From Alphaproteobacteria bacterium (lineage in GTDB: Bacteria > Myxococcota_A > UBA796 > GCA-2862545), in assembly GCA_020632915.1 (NCBI GenBank), contig JACKEP010000018.1, positions 66,894-130,893 on the forward strand: DNA of 64,000 nucleotides, written 5' to 3'. How positions within the stretch are numbered: the first letter of the stretch is position 1; the number at the start of each line of letters is the position of its first letter. The notes under the pieces are model-generated. The model had not been told where the DNA came from, did no database searches, and worked only from the letters and a program-made list of their open reading frames with translations. Positions 7,418 through 16,629 of this stretch are shown one piece after another. The translations under genes and the position numbers were made by a program.

Positions 7418-9586
7418 ATGAACGAACCCGCGAAGCCCGCCGGGAAGTGTCCCGTCATGCACGGCGGCATCACCAACACCGCCACCACCGTCACCGACTG
7501 GTGGCCCAAGGCGCTCAACCTCGACGTGCTCGCGCAGCACGACCGCAAGACCGACCCGATGGGGCCGGACTTCGACTACCGCGAGGAGCTCGCCAAGCTC
7601 GACGTCGACGCGCTCAAGGCCGACCTGCGCGCGCTGATGACCGACAGCCAGCCGTGGTGGCCGGCCGACTGGGGCCACTACGGCGGCTTGTTCATCCGCA
7701 TGGCCTGGCACGCCGCGGGCACCTACCGCATGGCCGACGGTCGCGGGGGTGGCGGCACCGGCAACCAGCGCTTCGCGCCGCTGAACTCCTGGCCCGACAA
7801 CGTCAACCTCGACAAGGCGCGCCGCCTGCTGTGGCCGATCAAGCGCAAGCACGGCAACCGCGTCAGCTGGGCGGACCTCATCATCCTCGCCGGCAACGTC
7901 GCCTACGAGTCCATGGGCCTGAAGACCTTCGGCTTCGCGTTCGGGCGGCAGGACATCTGGCACCCCGAGAAGGACGTGTACTGGGGGTCGGAGAAGGAGT
8001 GGCTGGCGGCGTCCCGCTACGAGGACGGCGCCGAGGACCGCGACTCCCTGGAGAACCCGCTGGCCGCCGTGCAGATGGGGCTGATCTACGTCAACCCGGA
8101 GGGCGTGGGCGGAAAACCCGACCCGATGCGCAGCGCCGCAGACGTGCGGGTGACCTTCGAGCGCATGGCGATGAACGACGAGGAGACCGCAGCGCTCACG
8201 GTCGGCGGTCACACGGTCGGCAAGTGCCACGGCAACGGCGACGCGGCCAAGGTCGGCCCCGACCCCGAGGCCGACGACGTCGAGGCCCAGGGCATGGGCT
8301 GGCGCAACAGCAACCGCACGGGCGTGGGCGCCGACGCCGTGGGCAGCGGCCTGGAGGGCGCCTGGACGACGAACCCCACGCGCTTCGACGACGGCTACCT
8401 GCGCATGCTGCTCGACCACGACTGGGAGCTGACCAAGAGCCCCGCGGGGGCCCACCAGTACAAGCCCGTGTCGATCGCCGAGGCCGACATGCCCGTCGAC
8501 GCCCACGACCCGTCGGTGCGGCGGATGCCGATGATGACCGACGCGGACATGGCGATGAAGGTCGACCCGATCTACCGGAGCTACCTGGAGAAGTTCCGCG
8601 ACGACTTCGACTACTTCTCCGACACGTTCGCCCGCGCGTGGTTCAAGCTCACCCACCGCGACATGGGCCCGAAGGCCCGGTACGTCGGGCCCGAGGTCCC
8701 CGACGAGGACCTGATCTGGCAGGACCCGATCCCCGCAGGCCCCACCGGCTACGACGTCGCGGCGGTCAAGCGCGCGATCGACGGCAGCGGGCTGTCGACG
8801 TCGGATCTGGTCACCACCGCGTGGGACGCGGCGCGCACGTTCCGCGGCTCGGACTTCCGCGGCGGCGCCAACGGCGCCCGGATCCGGCTCGCGCCCCAGA
8901 AGGACTGGGCGGGCAACGAGCCCCAGCGCCTCGCGCGCGTGCTCGGCGTCTACGAGGGCATCGCGAAGCAGCACGGCGCCAGCGTGGCCGACGTCATCGT
9001 GCTCGGCGGCAACCTCGGCATCGAGCGGGCGGCGAAGGCGGCCGGTCACGAGGTCAGCGTCCCGTTCACCCCGGGTCGCGGCGACGCCACCGACGCGCAG
9101 ACCGACGCCGACTCGTTCGACGTGCTCGAGCCCGTCCACGACGGCTACCGCAACTGGCTCAAGCAGGACTACGGCGTGCGCGCCGAGGAGCTGCTCGTCG
9201 ACCGCACCCAGCTCATGGGGCTCACGGCGCCGGAGATGACGGTGCTCGTGGGCGGCATGCGCGTGATCGGCACCAACCACGGCGGCACGAAGCACGGCGT
9301 GTTCACCGACCGCGTCGGCGCGCTCACCAACGACTTCTTCCGCAACCTCACCGACATGGCCAACCGCTGGGTGCCCGCAGCCGACGGGGTCTACGAGGTG
9401 CGTGACCGCGCCACCGACGCGGTGAAGTGGACCGCGTCGCGCGTGGACCTGGTGTTCGGGTCGAACGCGATCCTGCGGGCCTACGCCGAGCTCTACGCCC
9501 AGGACGACAGCCAGGACAAGTTCGTGCGCGACTTCGTCGCCGCGTGGACCAAGGTGATGGACGCCGACCGCTTCGACGTCGCCTGA
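7418..9586 (+). CDS. katG: Catalase-peroxidase
   Basis: This is a full-length 722-residue KatG. It removes hydrogen peroxide through catalase and peroxidase activity with a b-type haem. The N-terminal haem domain shows the distal triad in IRMAWHAAGTYR (Arg, Trp and His near residues 94-98) and the proximal His in VGGHTVGKCHGNG (near residue 263). The Tyr of GLIYVNPEG would join the Met-Tyr-Trp adduct. The second, haem-less domain begins near DLIWQDPIP and is complete to the usual C-terminus. The ATG at 7418 follows a GGAGG. The gene is convergent with the phosphotransferase at 9593, only 6 bases away. No OxyR or Fur gene is adjacent. Confidence 0.96.
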   Translation: MNEPAKPAGKCPVMHGGITNTATTVTDWWPKALNLDVLAQHDRKTDPMGPDFDYREELAKLDVDALKADLRALMTDSQPWWPADWGHYGGLFIRMAWHAAGTYRMADGRGGGGTGNQRFAPLNSWPDNVNLDKARRLLWPIKRKHGNRVSWADLIILAGNVAYESMGLKTFGFAFGRQDIWHPEKDVYWGSEKEWLAASRYEDGAEDRDSLENPLAAVQMGLIYVNPEGVGGKPDPMRSAADVRVTFERMAMNDEETAALTVGGHTVGKCHGNGDAAKVGPDPEADDVEAQGMGWRNSNRTGVGADAVGSGLEGAWTTNPTRFDDGYLRMLLDHDWELTKSPAGAHQYKPVSIAEADMPVDAHDPSVRRMPMMTDADMAMKVDPIYRSYLEKFRDDFDYFSDTFARAWFKLTHRDMGPKARYVGPEVPDEDLIWQDPIPAGPTGYDVAAVKRAIDGSGLSTSDLVTTAWDAARTFRGSDFRGGANGARIRLAPQKDWAGNEPQRLARVLGVYEGIAKQHGASVADVIVLGGNLGIERAAKAAGHEVSVPFTPGRGDATDAQTDADSFDVLEPVHDGYRNWLKQDYGVRAEELLVDRTQLMGLTAPEMTVLVGGMRVIGTNHGGTKHGVFTDRVGALTNDFFRNLTDMANRWVPAADGVYEVRDRATDAVKWTASRVDLVFGSNAILRAYAELYAQDDSQDKFVRDFVAAWTKVMDADRFDVA

Positions 9587-9592
9587 GGCGCG

Positions 9593-10555
9593 TCAGCGGG
9601 ACGGGGAGGGCCACAGGGCCTCGGCGAGCGCGTCGAGGCTCGTGGCCTGCCGCCACGTGGGCAAGGCCACCTGCACGGGCAGGTTGCTGAACCGGTGCAG
9701 CAGGTGCAGGGCCATCAGCGGCCGGCGCAGCGTGTCGGCGTCGCCGAGGCCCGCGGCGTCCAGCAGCGCGGTCACCCGAGCGGGCACACCGGCGCCGAGG
9801 AACACGCCGGGGCCGATGAGGTCGTAGCGTGCGTCGCCGGCGAAGGCGTCCCCGAAGTCGAGCATGCCGACGAGCTGCCAGCGACCGTCCCGCTCGGCGA
9901 CGTGCAGGTTGAACGGGGTGTACTCGCCGGTGAGCAGGGCGTCGTCGGGAGCGGGCGGCATCGCGGCGATGGCGGCGTCGACCCACGCCTCGATCCCGTC
10001 GCGCAAGGGCTCGGGCAGGCCGAACTGTCGCTGACGCGCGACCAGACCGGCCCGTTGGCGCGTGAGGAAGGCGGGCCAGGTCGGGGCGTGCGGGGCGGGC
10101 GCAGGGCGGGGGAGCGCGCGCACGGTGGCGACGAGCGCTCCGATCGCCTGCATCAGGTCCATGCGCGCGGCCTCGTCGAGGCCGTCCCACACCGACGACA
10201 GCGTGACCCCCGGCACGTGACGCATCACGAGCCACGTCCAGCCGTCGTCGACGCCGTGACCGAGGAGCGCGGGGAGCGCGACGGGCAGATCGGCGTCCGT
10301 GAGCGCCGCCAACGCCCACCGCTCGGCGGCGCCCTCCCCGGCGTAGGCCGGGGGCACGAGCTTGACGACGGCGTCGGCGTGGACGCGGGCCACCAGCGCT
10401 CCGCCGTCGGCATAGGGCGTGAAGCGGTCGGGCGTCAGGCCGGCGCGCCGGGCGACGTCGAGGGCAGCGGCACGCCACCGGTCGGGCGACCGCTTGAGCG
10501 CGCGGGCACCGGGATCGTCGGGGTCGAGGGGGAGCAGCGGGCACCTCGGGGGCAC
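9593..10555 (-). CDS. APH-like phosphotransferase with an altered Brenner motif
   Basis: This encodes about 320 residues. The GTG at 10555 is the most plausible start, giving a normal family length; the frame stays open far upstream, but only as a shadow of the repeat gene on the other strand. Family marks are AVVKLVPPAYAGEG (N-lobe Lys), WTWLVMRHVPGV, and the catalytic-loop equivalent LLTGEYTPFNLHV followed by GMLDFGDAFAGD. In the loop the usual His-Gly-Asp reads Thr-Gly-Glu, so the catalytic Asp is a Glu. Some phosphotransferase subfamilies have this form, so it need not be dead. The substrate is unknown. Confidence 0.7.
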   Translation of the reverse strand: MPPRCPLLPLDPDDPGARALKRSPDRWRAAALDVARRAGLTPDRFTPYADGGALVARVHADAVVKLVPPAYAGEGAAERWALAALTDADLPVALPALLGHGVDDGWTWLVMRHVPGVTLSSVWDGLDEAARMDLMQAIGALVATVRALPRPAPAPHAPTWPAFLTRQRAGLVARQRQFGLPEPLRDGIEAWVDAAIAAMPPAPDDALLTGEYTPFNLHVAERDGRWQLVGMLDFGDAFAGDARYDLIGPGVFLGAGVPARVTALLDAAGLGDADTLRRPLMALHLLHRFSNLPVQVALPTWRQATSLDALAEALWPSPSR

Positions 10556-10697
10556 GGCCGACCCGGCCGTCGCGTGCCGGCGTGCGTCGACCGCCCGGAG
10601 ACGGGGAGCGGTGGGTCCGTGGTACCCTCGGCGCGGGGAAGGGTCACGGTCGGACGGCCTGGGCGGCGGTCGCGTGTCCGCAGATCGTGGAGGAAGG

Positions 10698-13600
10698 ATG
10701 ACGAGGATGGCCTGGGGCGCGCGCCGCGCGCTGGTGGGGTGGCTGCTGACCGGCGCGGTGGCCTGCACGTCGGCGTCGGTCACCAAGGACGACACCGACG
10801 TCGTCGACACCGACAGCGACGGCGTGCCCGACACCGACACGACGGACACCACCGACACGACGGACACCACCGACACGACGGACACCACCGACACGCCGTC
10901 CGTCGACGCCGACGACGACGGCTACGGTGACGACGTCGACTGCGACGACACCAACCCCGACGTCCACCCCGACGCCACCGAGACCTGCAACGGCGTCGAC
11001 GACGACTGCAGCGCGGGCGTCGACATCGCAGTCCACCCGTTCGACGGTGCCCTCGGCGCGTGGGCGCCGGACCGTGACGCCGACGGCTTCGGCGACGAGG
11101 ACGAGGTGCGGTGGCGGTGCGAGGCGCCCACGACGTCGGGCTACGCCACGCTCCTCACCGACTGCGACGACGACGCCCCGCTGGTCCACCCGGACGCGGT
11201 GGAGGTGTGCGACACGATCGACAACGACTGCGACAGCCTGGTCGACGACGCTGACGACGACATCGACCCGGCCACGTCGCCGGGTGCCGTGTGGCGGTGG
11301 CTCGACGGCGACGGGGACGGCCACGGCGCGGGGGAGCCGCGCGGGTTCTGCGCGCCGCCCGCGCCGCCGTGGGTCGACAGCACCGACGACTGCGACGACG
11401 CCAACGGCATCGTCTACCCCGGGCGCCCCGAGCTCTGCGACGGCTACGACAACGACTGCGACCGGCTCGTCGACGAGGACGACCCCGGGATCTCGCCGTC
11501 GCTGCTCACGATGGCGTGGCGCGACGACGACGGCGACGGCTTCGGCGACCCCGACCAGCAGCGCGCGTACTGCACGCCGCCCGTGGGCTGGGTCGCCAAC
11601 GCCGACGACTGCCGTGACCGGGGGAGCGACCACGGTGTGCCCGCGGTCGATATCCACCCCGGGGCCGCGGAGCTGTGCAACGACGTCGACGACGACTGCG
11701 ACCTGGCCGTCGACGACGACGACGCGGACGTGGCCCCCACGCAGCCCTGGTACGTCGACCTGGACGGCGACGGCTTCGGCGACCCGGCGTCGGCGAGCCT
11801 GCAGTGCGATCCGCCGGCCCAGGGCGTGCGCGACAGCGCCGACTGCGACGACAGCGACAGCGCGACGCGGCCGGGGGGCGCCCCGTTGGACTCGGGCACG
11901 GCCTGCTCGCGCGACGGCGACGGGGACGGCTGGGGTGACGCGACCGCCACGGGCCCGGTGGTGCCGGGCTCGGACTGCGACGACAGCCTGGCGACGACGT
12001 TCCCGGGGGCAGCCGAGCTGGAGTCGACCACCGCCTGCCGCGCCGACGCGGACGACGACGGCTTCGGCGACAGCGCCCCGCCCGCGGGCGTGCAGGCAGG
12101 GGAGGACTGCGACGACGCCGCGGCGGACGTGCATCCGGGCGCCACGGAGGTCTGGTACGACGGCGTCGATCAGGACTGCTCGGGCGGCTCGGACCACGAC
12201 CGCGACGCGGACGGCCACGACAAGGTGCCCGTCGGCGACGACTGCGACGACGACGACGACGGCATCCACCCCGGGGTGGTGGACGTCGCCTACGACGGCA
12301 TCGACCAGGACTGCAGCGGTGCCGACTTCTGTGACGTCGACGGCGACCTCCAGGACGCAGAGCGGTGCGGCGGTCCGGACTGCGACGACGGCAATGCCGG
12401 GGTGTTCGACGGGGCACCGGAGGTGTGCAACGACGTCGACGACGACTGCGACGGTCAGACCGACGAGGGCCAGCCGCTGCTGGACTGGTACCGGGACGCG
12501 GACGGCGATGGCTACGGCCGCGACGGCACCCTCGTCCGCGATTGCAACGCGCCGACCGCGTCGACCTACGCGAACCTCGCCGGCGACTGCGACGACGGGG
12601 ACGACCAGGTGAACCCGGGTGCGGTGGAGGTGTGCAACGGGGTCGACGACGACTGCCGCTACGGTGTCGACGACGGACTCGCGGGACGGACCTGGTACGT
12701 CGACGGGGACGGGGACGGCCACGGTGACCCGACCCGGTCGGTGTACACGTGTGGGGCGGCCGGCCCGGGCACCGGCTTGTCGGCGAGCCACGACGACTGC
12801 GACGACACCGACGCCGCGGTGCATCCCGGCGTCGCCGAGGCGTGCAACGGCGTCGACGACGACTGCGATGGGGTGCGCGACAACGGCCTCACCACGGGCA
12901 CGTGGTGGCCCGATGCCGACGAGGATGGCTACGGCGATCCGGGCTTGCCCACCGCGGCGTGCGTCCAGCCCCCCGGCTTTGTGCTGGACGACACCGACTG
13001 CGACGACGCCGACGACCTGCGGCATCCCGGTGCGGGCGAGCGGTGCAATGGTCTGGACGACGACTGCGACGGCACGCTCGACGAAGGGGGGACCCAGCTG
13101 TCGTACCTGGTCGATCGGGACGGTGATGGCTGGGGGGACGACAGCCAGGTGATCACCGCGTGTTCGCGCCCCCCGGACGCGGTGTCCGTGTTCACCGGAG
13201 GCGACTGCGACGACGCCGATCCCGCCATCCATCCGCGCGCCGAGGATCCGGCGTGCGACGGCATCGACCAGGACTGCAACGGTCAGCTCCGCGAGTTCAC
13301 CATCCCCGGGGACTTCGCCAGCTTCGGCGCGGCCCACAACCACGCGCAGACCAACGGGTTCTCCGACTACCGCATCTGCCTGGGGCCGGGCATCTACGGC
13401 GGCCCCACGGATCCCGACACGATCAACCGCATCGTCGAGGTGGTCGGGATGGGTGCAACCCGCGAGGACGTGGTGCTGCGCCCACCCCGTGGCCTCACGT
13501 TCTTCTCGCGGGACGGGCTGACGCTGCGCCACCTCCGGGTCGACGGCAAGCTCGACCGGCCGCCATTCACCGGCGACACCACGCTCGACGACGTCCACAT

Positions 13601-14672
13601 GGTGTACAGCCCCACCGACCCGGGCACGCCGGTGGACGCGCTCCGCATCGTGACCCGCGGCATCCTCACGACCCGCAACGGCACGCTCATCGAGGGCCTG
13701 CACTACACGCGGGCCGGAACCATCCGCTTGTGGGGCAACCACGTCGATCTGCAGGACACCACGTTGCGCGACTTCGAGCTGGTCGACACCCACGACGAGT
13801 CCACGTGCGGTCTCATCGGCAGCAGCGCCGTGACCACCCAGCCCGTGCTCCGCCGCGTGCGGATCGAGGACGTCCGCATCGCGGCGGCGGGAAGCGTGGT
13901 CGGCGGCGTGGTGCGGGGCACCACCCACGCGGTGCTCGAAGACGTGGACATCGTCCGCGTCACGGTCGAGGCGCCCAGCATCGTGGGCGGTGTCGTGTCG
14001 ACGACCAATGCGCGGGCCACCGAGCTGACGCGCGTGCGCGTGCGCGACGTCACGCTCGATGCCGGAGACGGGGAGGTGTCTGGCGGCGTGCTGCGCCTCG
14101 CCATCGCCGGCGGTGTCACCGCCCCCCTCGACGCGAACCACCTCGACGTCGCCGGGCTGCGGATCACGGCGGGGGAGGTCAGTGGCGGTGTGGTGGACGT
14201 GGCCTATGGGCTCGGCACGGGGTCCCAGTGGCTCGACGTCACGCTCTCCCACGCGTCGATCGTGGGGCTGCACGTCGACGCGCCGGCGATCACGGGGCTC
14301 GTCGGAAGCGTCCTCGGCGCCGACGACCACTCCTCCCTGTACGTCGACGACACGGTCCTGGCGTGGATGCGGCCGCTGGACGCTCTGGCCTGGCACAACG
14401 CGATCCCCGGTCGCCTCGGGGCCTACGAGACGCCGACGGTGGGCCTGCCGCCGCAGACCGACCCGCTGTTCTCCGACGTGCGGGTCACCGCGGTGGGCGA
14501 CGACCTCGTCTTCGACGATCCGGTGAGCTGGGATCTGACGTTGTCGATGGGCTCGCCGTACGCCGACGTCGACTGGAGCGTACGGGACGTGGACGGCACC
14601 GCGCTCGACCTCGGCGCCTACGGTGGGGAGGGCGCCGGCCCCGACACCGGGACGTGGTGGATGTGGCCGTGA
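10698..14672 (+). CDS. Giant MopE-type repeat lipoprotein with beta-helix-like C-terminus
   Basis: This encodes 1,324 residues. The ATG at 10698 has an AGGAAGG just upstream and gives a signal ending in TGAVAC, so it is probably a surface lipoprotein. An Asp/Thr-rich linker made of TDT repeats comes next. Then come about 13 copies of the MopE putative metal-binding repeat (DCDD...HPGA.E.CNG.DDDC), spanning residues 69-864. The last 460 residues have short repeating beta phrases (such as TLRHLRVDG, VVGGVVRGTTHAVLEDVDI) typical of a right-handed pectin-lyase-like beta-helix. MopE repeats are thought to bind metal ions through Asp and Cys. It may be an adhesin or surface spacer, which is inference. 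Codon use matches its neighbours. Confidence 0.85.
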   Translation: MTRMAWGARRALVGWLLTGAVACTSASVTKDDTDVVDTDSDGVPDTDTTDTTDTTDTTDTTDTTDTPSVDADDDGYGDDVDCDDTNPDVHPDATETCNGVDDDCSAGVDIAVHPFDGALGAWAPDRDADGFGDEDEVRWRCEAPTTSGYATLLTDCDDDAPLVHPDAVEVCDTIDNDCDSLVDDADDDIDPATSPGAVWRWLDGDGDGHGAGEPRGFCAPPAPPWVDSTDDCDDANGIVYPGRPELCDGYDNDCDRLVDEDDPGISPSLLTMAWRDDDGDGFGDPDQQRAYCTPPVGWVANADDCRDRGSDHGVPAVDIHPGAAELCNDVDDDCDLAVDDDDADVAPTQPWYVDLDGDGFGDPASASLQCDPPAQGVRDSADCDDSDSATRPGGAPLDSGTACSRDGDGDGWGDATATGPVVPGSDCDDSLATTFPGAAELESTTACRADADDDGFGDSAPPAGVQAGEDCDDAAADVHPGATEVWYDGVDQDCSGGSDHDRDADGHDKVPVGDDCDDDDDGIHPGVVDVAYDGIDQDCSGADFCDVDGDLQDAERCGGPDCDDGNAGVFDGAPEVCNDVDDDCDGQTDEGQPLLDWYRDADGDGYGRDGTLVRDCNAPTASTYANLAGDCDDGDDQVNPGAVEVCNGVDDDCRYGVDDGLAGRTWYVDGDGDGHGDPTRSVYTCGAAGPGTGLSASHDDCDDTDAAVHPGVAEACNGVDDDCDGVRDNGLTTGTWWPDADEDGYGDPGLPTAACVQPPGFVLDDTDCDDADDLRHPGAGERCNGLDDDCDGTLDEGGTQLSYLVDRDGDGWGDDSQVITACSRPPDAVSVFTGGDCDDADPAIHPRAEDPACDGIDQDCNGQLREFTIPGDFASFGAAHNHAQTNGFSDYRICLGPGIYGGPTDPDTINRIVEVVGMGATREDVVLRPPRGLTFFSRDGLTLRHLRVDGKLDRPPFTGDTTLDDVHMVYSPTDPGTPVDALRIVTRGILTTRNGTLIEGLHYTRAGTIRLWGNHVDLQDTTLRDFELVDTHDESTCGLIGSSAVTTQPVLRRVRIEDVRIAAAGSVVGGVVRGTTHAVLEDVDIVRVTVEAPSIVGGVVSTTNARATELTRVRVRDVTLDAGDGEVSGGVLRLAIAGGVTAPLDANHLDVAGLRITAGEVSGGVVDVAYGLGTGSQWLDVTLSHASIVGLHVDAPAITGLVGSVLGADDHSSLYVDDTVLAWMRPLDALAWHNAIPGRLGAYETPTVGLPPQTDPLFSDVRVTAVGDDLVFDDPVSWDLTLSMGSPYADVDWSVRDVDGTALDLGAYGGEGAGPDTGTWWMWP
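10836..10894 (+). repeat. 18-base tandem repeat encoding Asp-Thr-Thr
   Basis: Three exact copies of an 18-base unit (starting GACACGACGG) and a partial fourth encode the DTTDTT linker right after the lipoprotein signal of the MopE-type protein. The copies are identical at DNA level, which points to recent slippage and probable length variation between strains. Confidence 0.9.
10905..13290 (+). repeat. Array of about 13 MopE metal-binding motifs
   Basis: Degenerate protein-level repeats have the pattern DGDGxG - DCDD - HPGAxE - CNGxDDDCDG. Some units are shortened and lack the second half (around 11,840-12,050), and two have the variant YDGxDQDCSG (around 12,150-12,320). The spacing is about 150-230 bases per unit. 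The repeats are diverged at DNA level, so the array is old, unlike the 18-base repeat before it. Confidence 0.85.
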
Positions 14673-14759
14673 CGTCCCGTCACCGTGCCAGGCCCGGGCG
14701 GGCGGTTACCTGACGCCTTCGAGGCGGCCGAGCGGTTCGGCCGCCACCGGGAGAACGGG

Positions 14760-15401
14760 ATGGGACGCGTCGGGGTCGCATGGATGCTGCTCGGCCTGAC
14801 CGCCTGCGACGCGCTGTTGGCGTCGCCGGACGTCGACGGCGACGACGCCGTGGCTGAGGTCGCGCCCACGCCCACGCCCGCGCCCGTTCCCGCGTCCGCC
14901 CCCTCGGCCCCGACCCCCAAGGCTGCGACCACGCCCACCGGCGTCGTCTCCGGCACGGCCGCTCCGGCGCTCGACCTGCCGCTGTTGGAAGGCGAGGGCC
15001 GCTTCCGGCTCGACCCGGTGCCCCCGGAGGGTCCGCCCGCCGATCGCGGGGCGGTGATGCTGGCGTTCATGGCCAGCTGGTGCGGCCCGTGCGCCGCGAG
15101 CCTGCCCACGCTGGCTGCGCTCCAGGCGTCGAAGCCCGACCTGCAGATCGTGCCCGTCGTGGTCGACGAGGACGCCCGCGGTCAGCAGGCCGAGCTGCAC
15201 AAGGTGCGCGCCGCGGGCCTCACGGGCCCGGTGCTCGCGGCCGACAACGCCACCGTCGTGCAGTGGACCGGCGCCAACCGCTCGGTGCCGCGCTTCGTGT
15301 TCATCGGCCGCGACGGGATGATCGTGGCCCAGGACCGCGGCTTCGGCGACAACGTCCGCGGGATGATGCCGCGCCAGGCGGATCGCACCCTGGCGCGGTG
15401 A
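14760..15401 (+). CDS. TlpA-like thioredoxin-fold lipoprotein
   Basis: This encodes 213 residues. The ATG at 14760 gives MGRVGVAWMLLGLTACDALL, a signal with lipobox LTAC. A Pro/Ala/Thr-rich linker (residues 40-65) follows, then a thioredoxin domain with FMASWCGPCAASLPTLAAL; the redox Cys pair is C108/C111 in the classic WCGPC. The cis-Pro is in RSVPRFVFIGRDG. Such proteins reduce or isomerise disulfides, or act in cytochrome maturation, on the outer face of a membrane. It is convergent with the HtrA-like gene, 10 bases away. No cytochrome genes lie nearby, so the partner is unknown. Confidence 0.85.
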   Translation: MGRVGVAWMLLGLTACDALLASPDVDGDDAVAEVAPTPTPAPVPASAPSAPTPKAATTPTGVVSGTAAPALDLPLLEGEGRFRLDPVPPEGPPADRGAVMLAFMASWCGPCAASLPTLAALQASKPDLQIVPVVVDEDARGQQAELHKVRAAGLTGPVLAADNATVVQWTGANRSVPRFVFIGRDGMIVAQDRGFGDNVRGMMPRQADRTLAR

Positions 15402-15411
15402 CGGGCGGGCG

Positions 15412-16455
15412 TCAGCGGTCGGTGTGCGGGCCGCCGTGACCGTGCCGGCCGCCGTGGCCGTGCGTGCCGCAGCCGGCCCGTCGCGCCTTCCACGCCTCGG
15501 CGTGGTGACGCCACCAGGGACCACCGCGACCGCCGTGGCCGCCGCGTCCACGCCCGCCCCACGGGGGGCCGCGGCGCTCGCCGAGCTCGGTGGCGACGTC
15601 GACCACCTCGCCGCCGCGCAGCAGCGTGGCGGTCACCGTGGTGCCGGCGCCGGCCTCGGCGAGCAGGCCGAGGAGCTGACGCAGGTCGGTGACCGCCGTG
15701 CCGTCGATCGCCAGGATGGCGTCGTCGGACTTCCAGCCGGCGCGGGACGCGGGGCCGCCGGGCATCATGCCGCCGACGAGCAGCACCTGATCCTGGCCGA
15801 CCTGGGCGGCGACGGCGTCGGGCAGGCGGCCGCGCGAGAACCGCACGCCGAGCCAGCCCGGGGTCACCGAGCCGCGGGCCTCGAGGCGCTCGACCACGCG
15901 GGCGACGGTGGGGTGGGGGAGCACCGCACCCACGCGCGTCAGGCGCGGCGTGTTCAGGCCGAACACCTGGCCTTCGGCGTCGAGCGTGACGCCGCCGACG
16001 AGCGCGGGGGGCAGCTGGGCGTCGACCTCGAGCCAGGCGTCGACCTCGGCGCCGGCGCGGGTGCGCCAGGGGCCGTCGACGGCGGCGAGCACGCCGAGGC
16101 GGACGCGCGGGCCGGAGGTGCCCCGACCGGCGGGCAGCGCGAGCTCGCCGACCTTGAAGGTGTCGGGCGCGCGCCAAGGCAGGGGCGCGAACGCGCCGCC
16201 CTCGACGGCGAGCAGGGCGAGGTCGGTCGTGGGGTCGCGACCGACCACGGTGGCCGCGTGGCGCGTGCCGGCGTGGTCGACGAGCACGAGCCCGGCGTGG
16301 CCCTCCTCGACGAGGTGGGCGGCGGTGACGGCGCGGTCAGCGGACCACGCCACGGCGGAGCCGAGCGTGGCGTCGGCGTCCTGGAGGGAGAGCAGCGACG
16401 GGGCCACCGCGTCGAGCGTGGCGGCGAGGGCGTCGGACAGGGCTTGGAGCTTCAT
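15412..16455 (-). CDS. HtrA/DegP-like PDZ protein lacking the catalytic serine
   Basis: This encodes 347 residues. The ATG at 16455 has an AAGGAT upstream. A trypsin-like domain carries the His (AVTAAHLVEE, H47) and Asp (TTDLALL, D78), but the position of the serine motif GNSGG reads PPALVGGVTL, with V153 in place of Ser. One PDZ domain follows (GWLGVRFSRG... to TATLLRGGEV, about residues 208-290). The tail is a Gly/His/Arg-rich stretch of about 50 residues that looks able to bind metal. No signal peptide is seen, so it may act in the cytoplasm. It is therefore probably a pseudoprotease, acting as a chaperone or scaffold (inference). It is divergent from the LuxR-type gene at 16630. Confidence 0.75.
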   Translation of the reverse strand: MKLQALSDALAATLDAVAPSLLSLQDADATLGSAVAWSADRAVTAAHLVEEGHAGLVLVDHAGTRHAATVVGRDPTTDLALLAVEGGAFAPLPWRAPDTFKVGELALPAGRGTSGPRVRLGVLAAVDGPWRTRAGAEVDAWLEVDAQLPPALVGGVTLDAEGQVFGLNTPRLTRVGAVLPHPTVARVVERLEARGSVTPGWLGVRFSRGRLPDAVAAQVGQDQVLLVGGMMPGGPASRAGWKSDDAILAIDGTAVTDLRQLLGLLAEAGAGTTVTATLLRGGEVVDVATELGERRGPPWGGRGRGGHGGRGGPWWRHHAEAWKARRAGCGTHGHGGRHGHGGPHTDR

Positions 16456-16629
16456 GGGATCCTTCGTACGTGTCTGGAGTGACACCGTGGGGTTGTGTCT
16501 TCCACCATGCTCCCGCCGACGCCGTCTGCGTACCGTCCGGCGGGGCCGACCGACCTGTCCGATCGGTCAGGTCGCGCCTGTCCCCGGTCGCCCTTCCCAT
16601 CCGCCCGCGCGTGCGCAAGGAGGGACGAC

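Noticed and set aside
9593..10894. Start of the phosphotransferase at 10894 with a Ser-Val-rich N-terminus
   Set aside because: The SVVSVV run is the reverse strand of the Asp-Thr repeat of the divergent gene; the family N-lobe begins well after it.
10644..14396. A 1,250-residue open frame antisense to the MopE-type gene
   Set aside because: High GC and biased codon use keep antisense frames open; the translation is low-complexity with Val/Arg/Ala runs and no domain, while the sense strand has clear repeats and a signal peptide.
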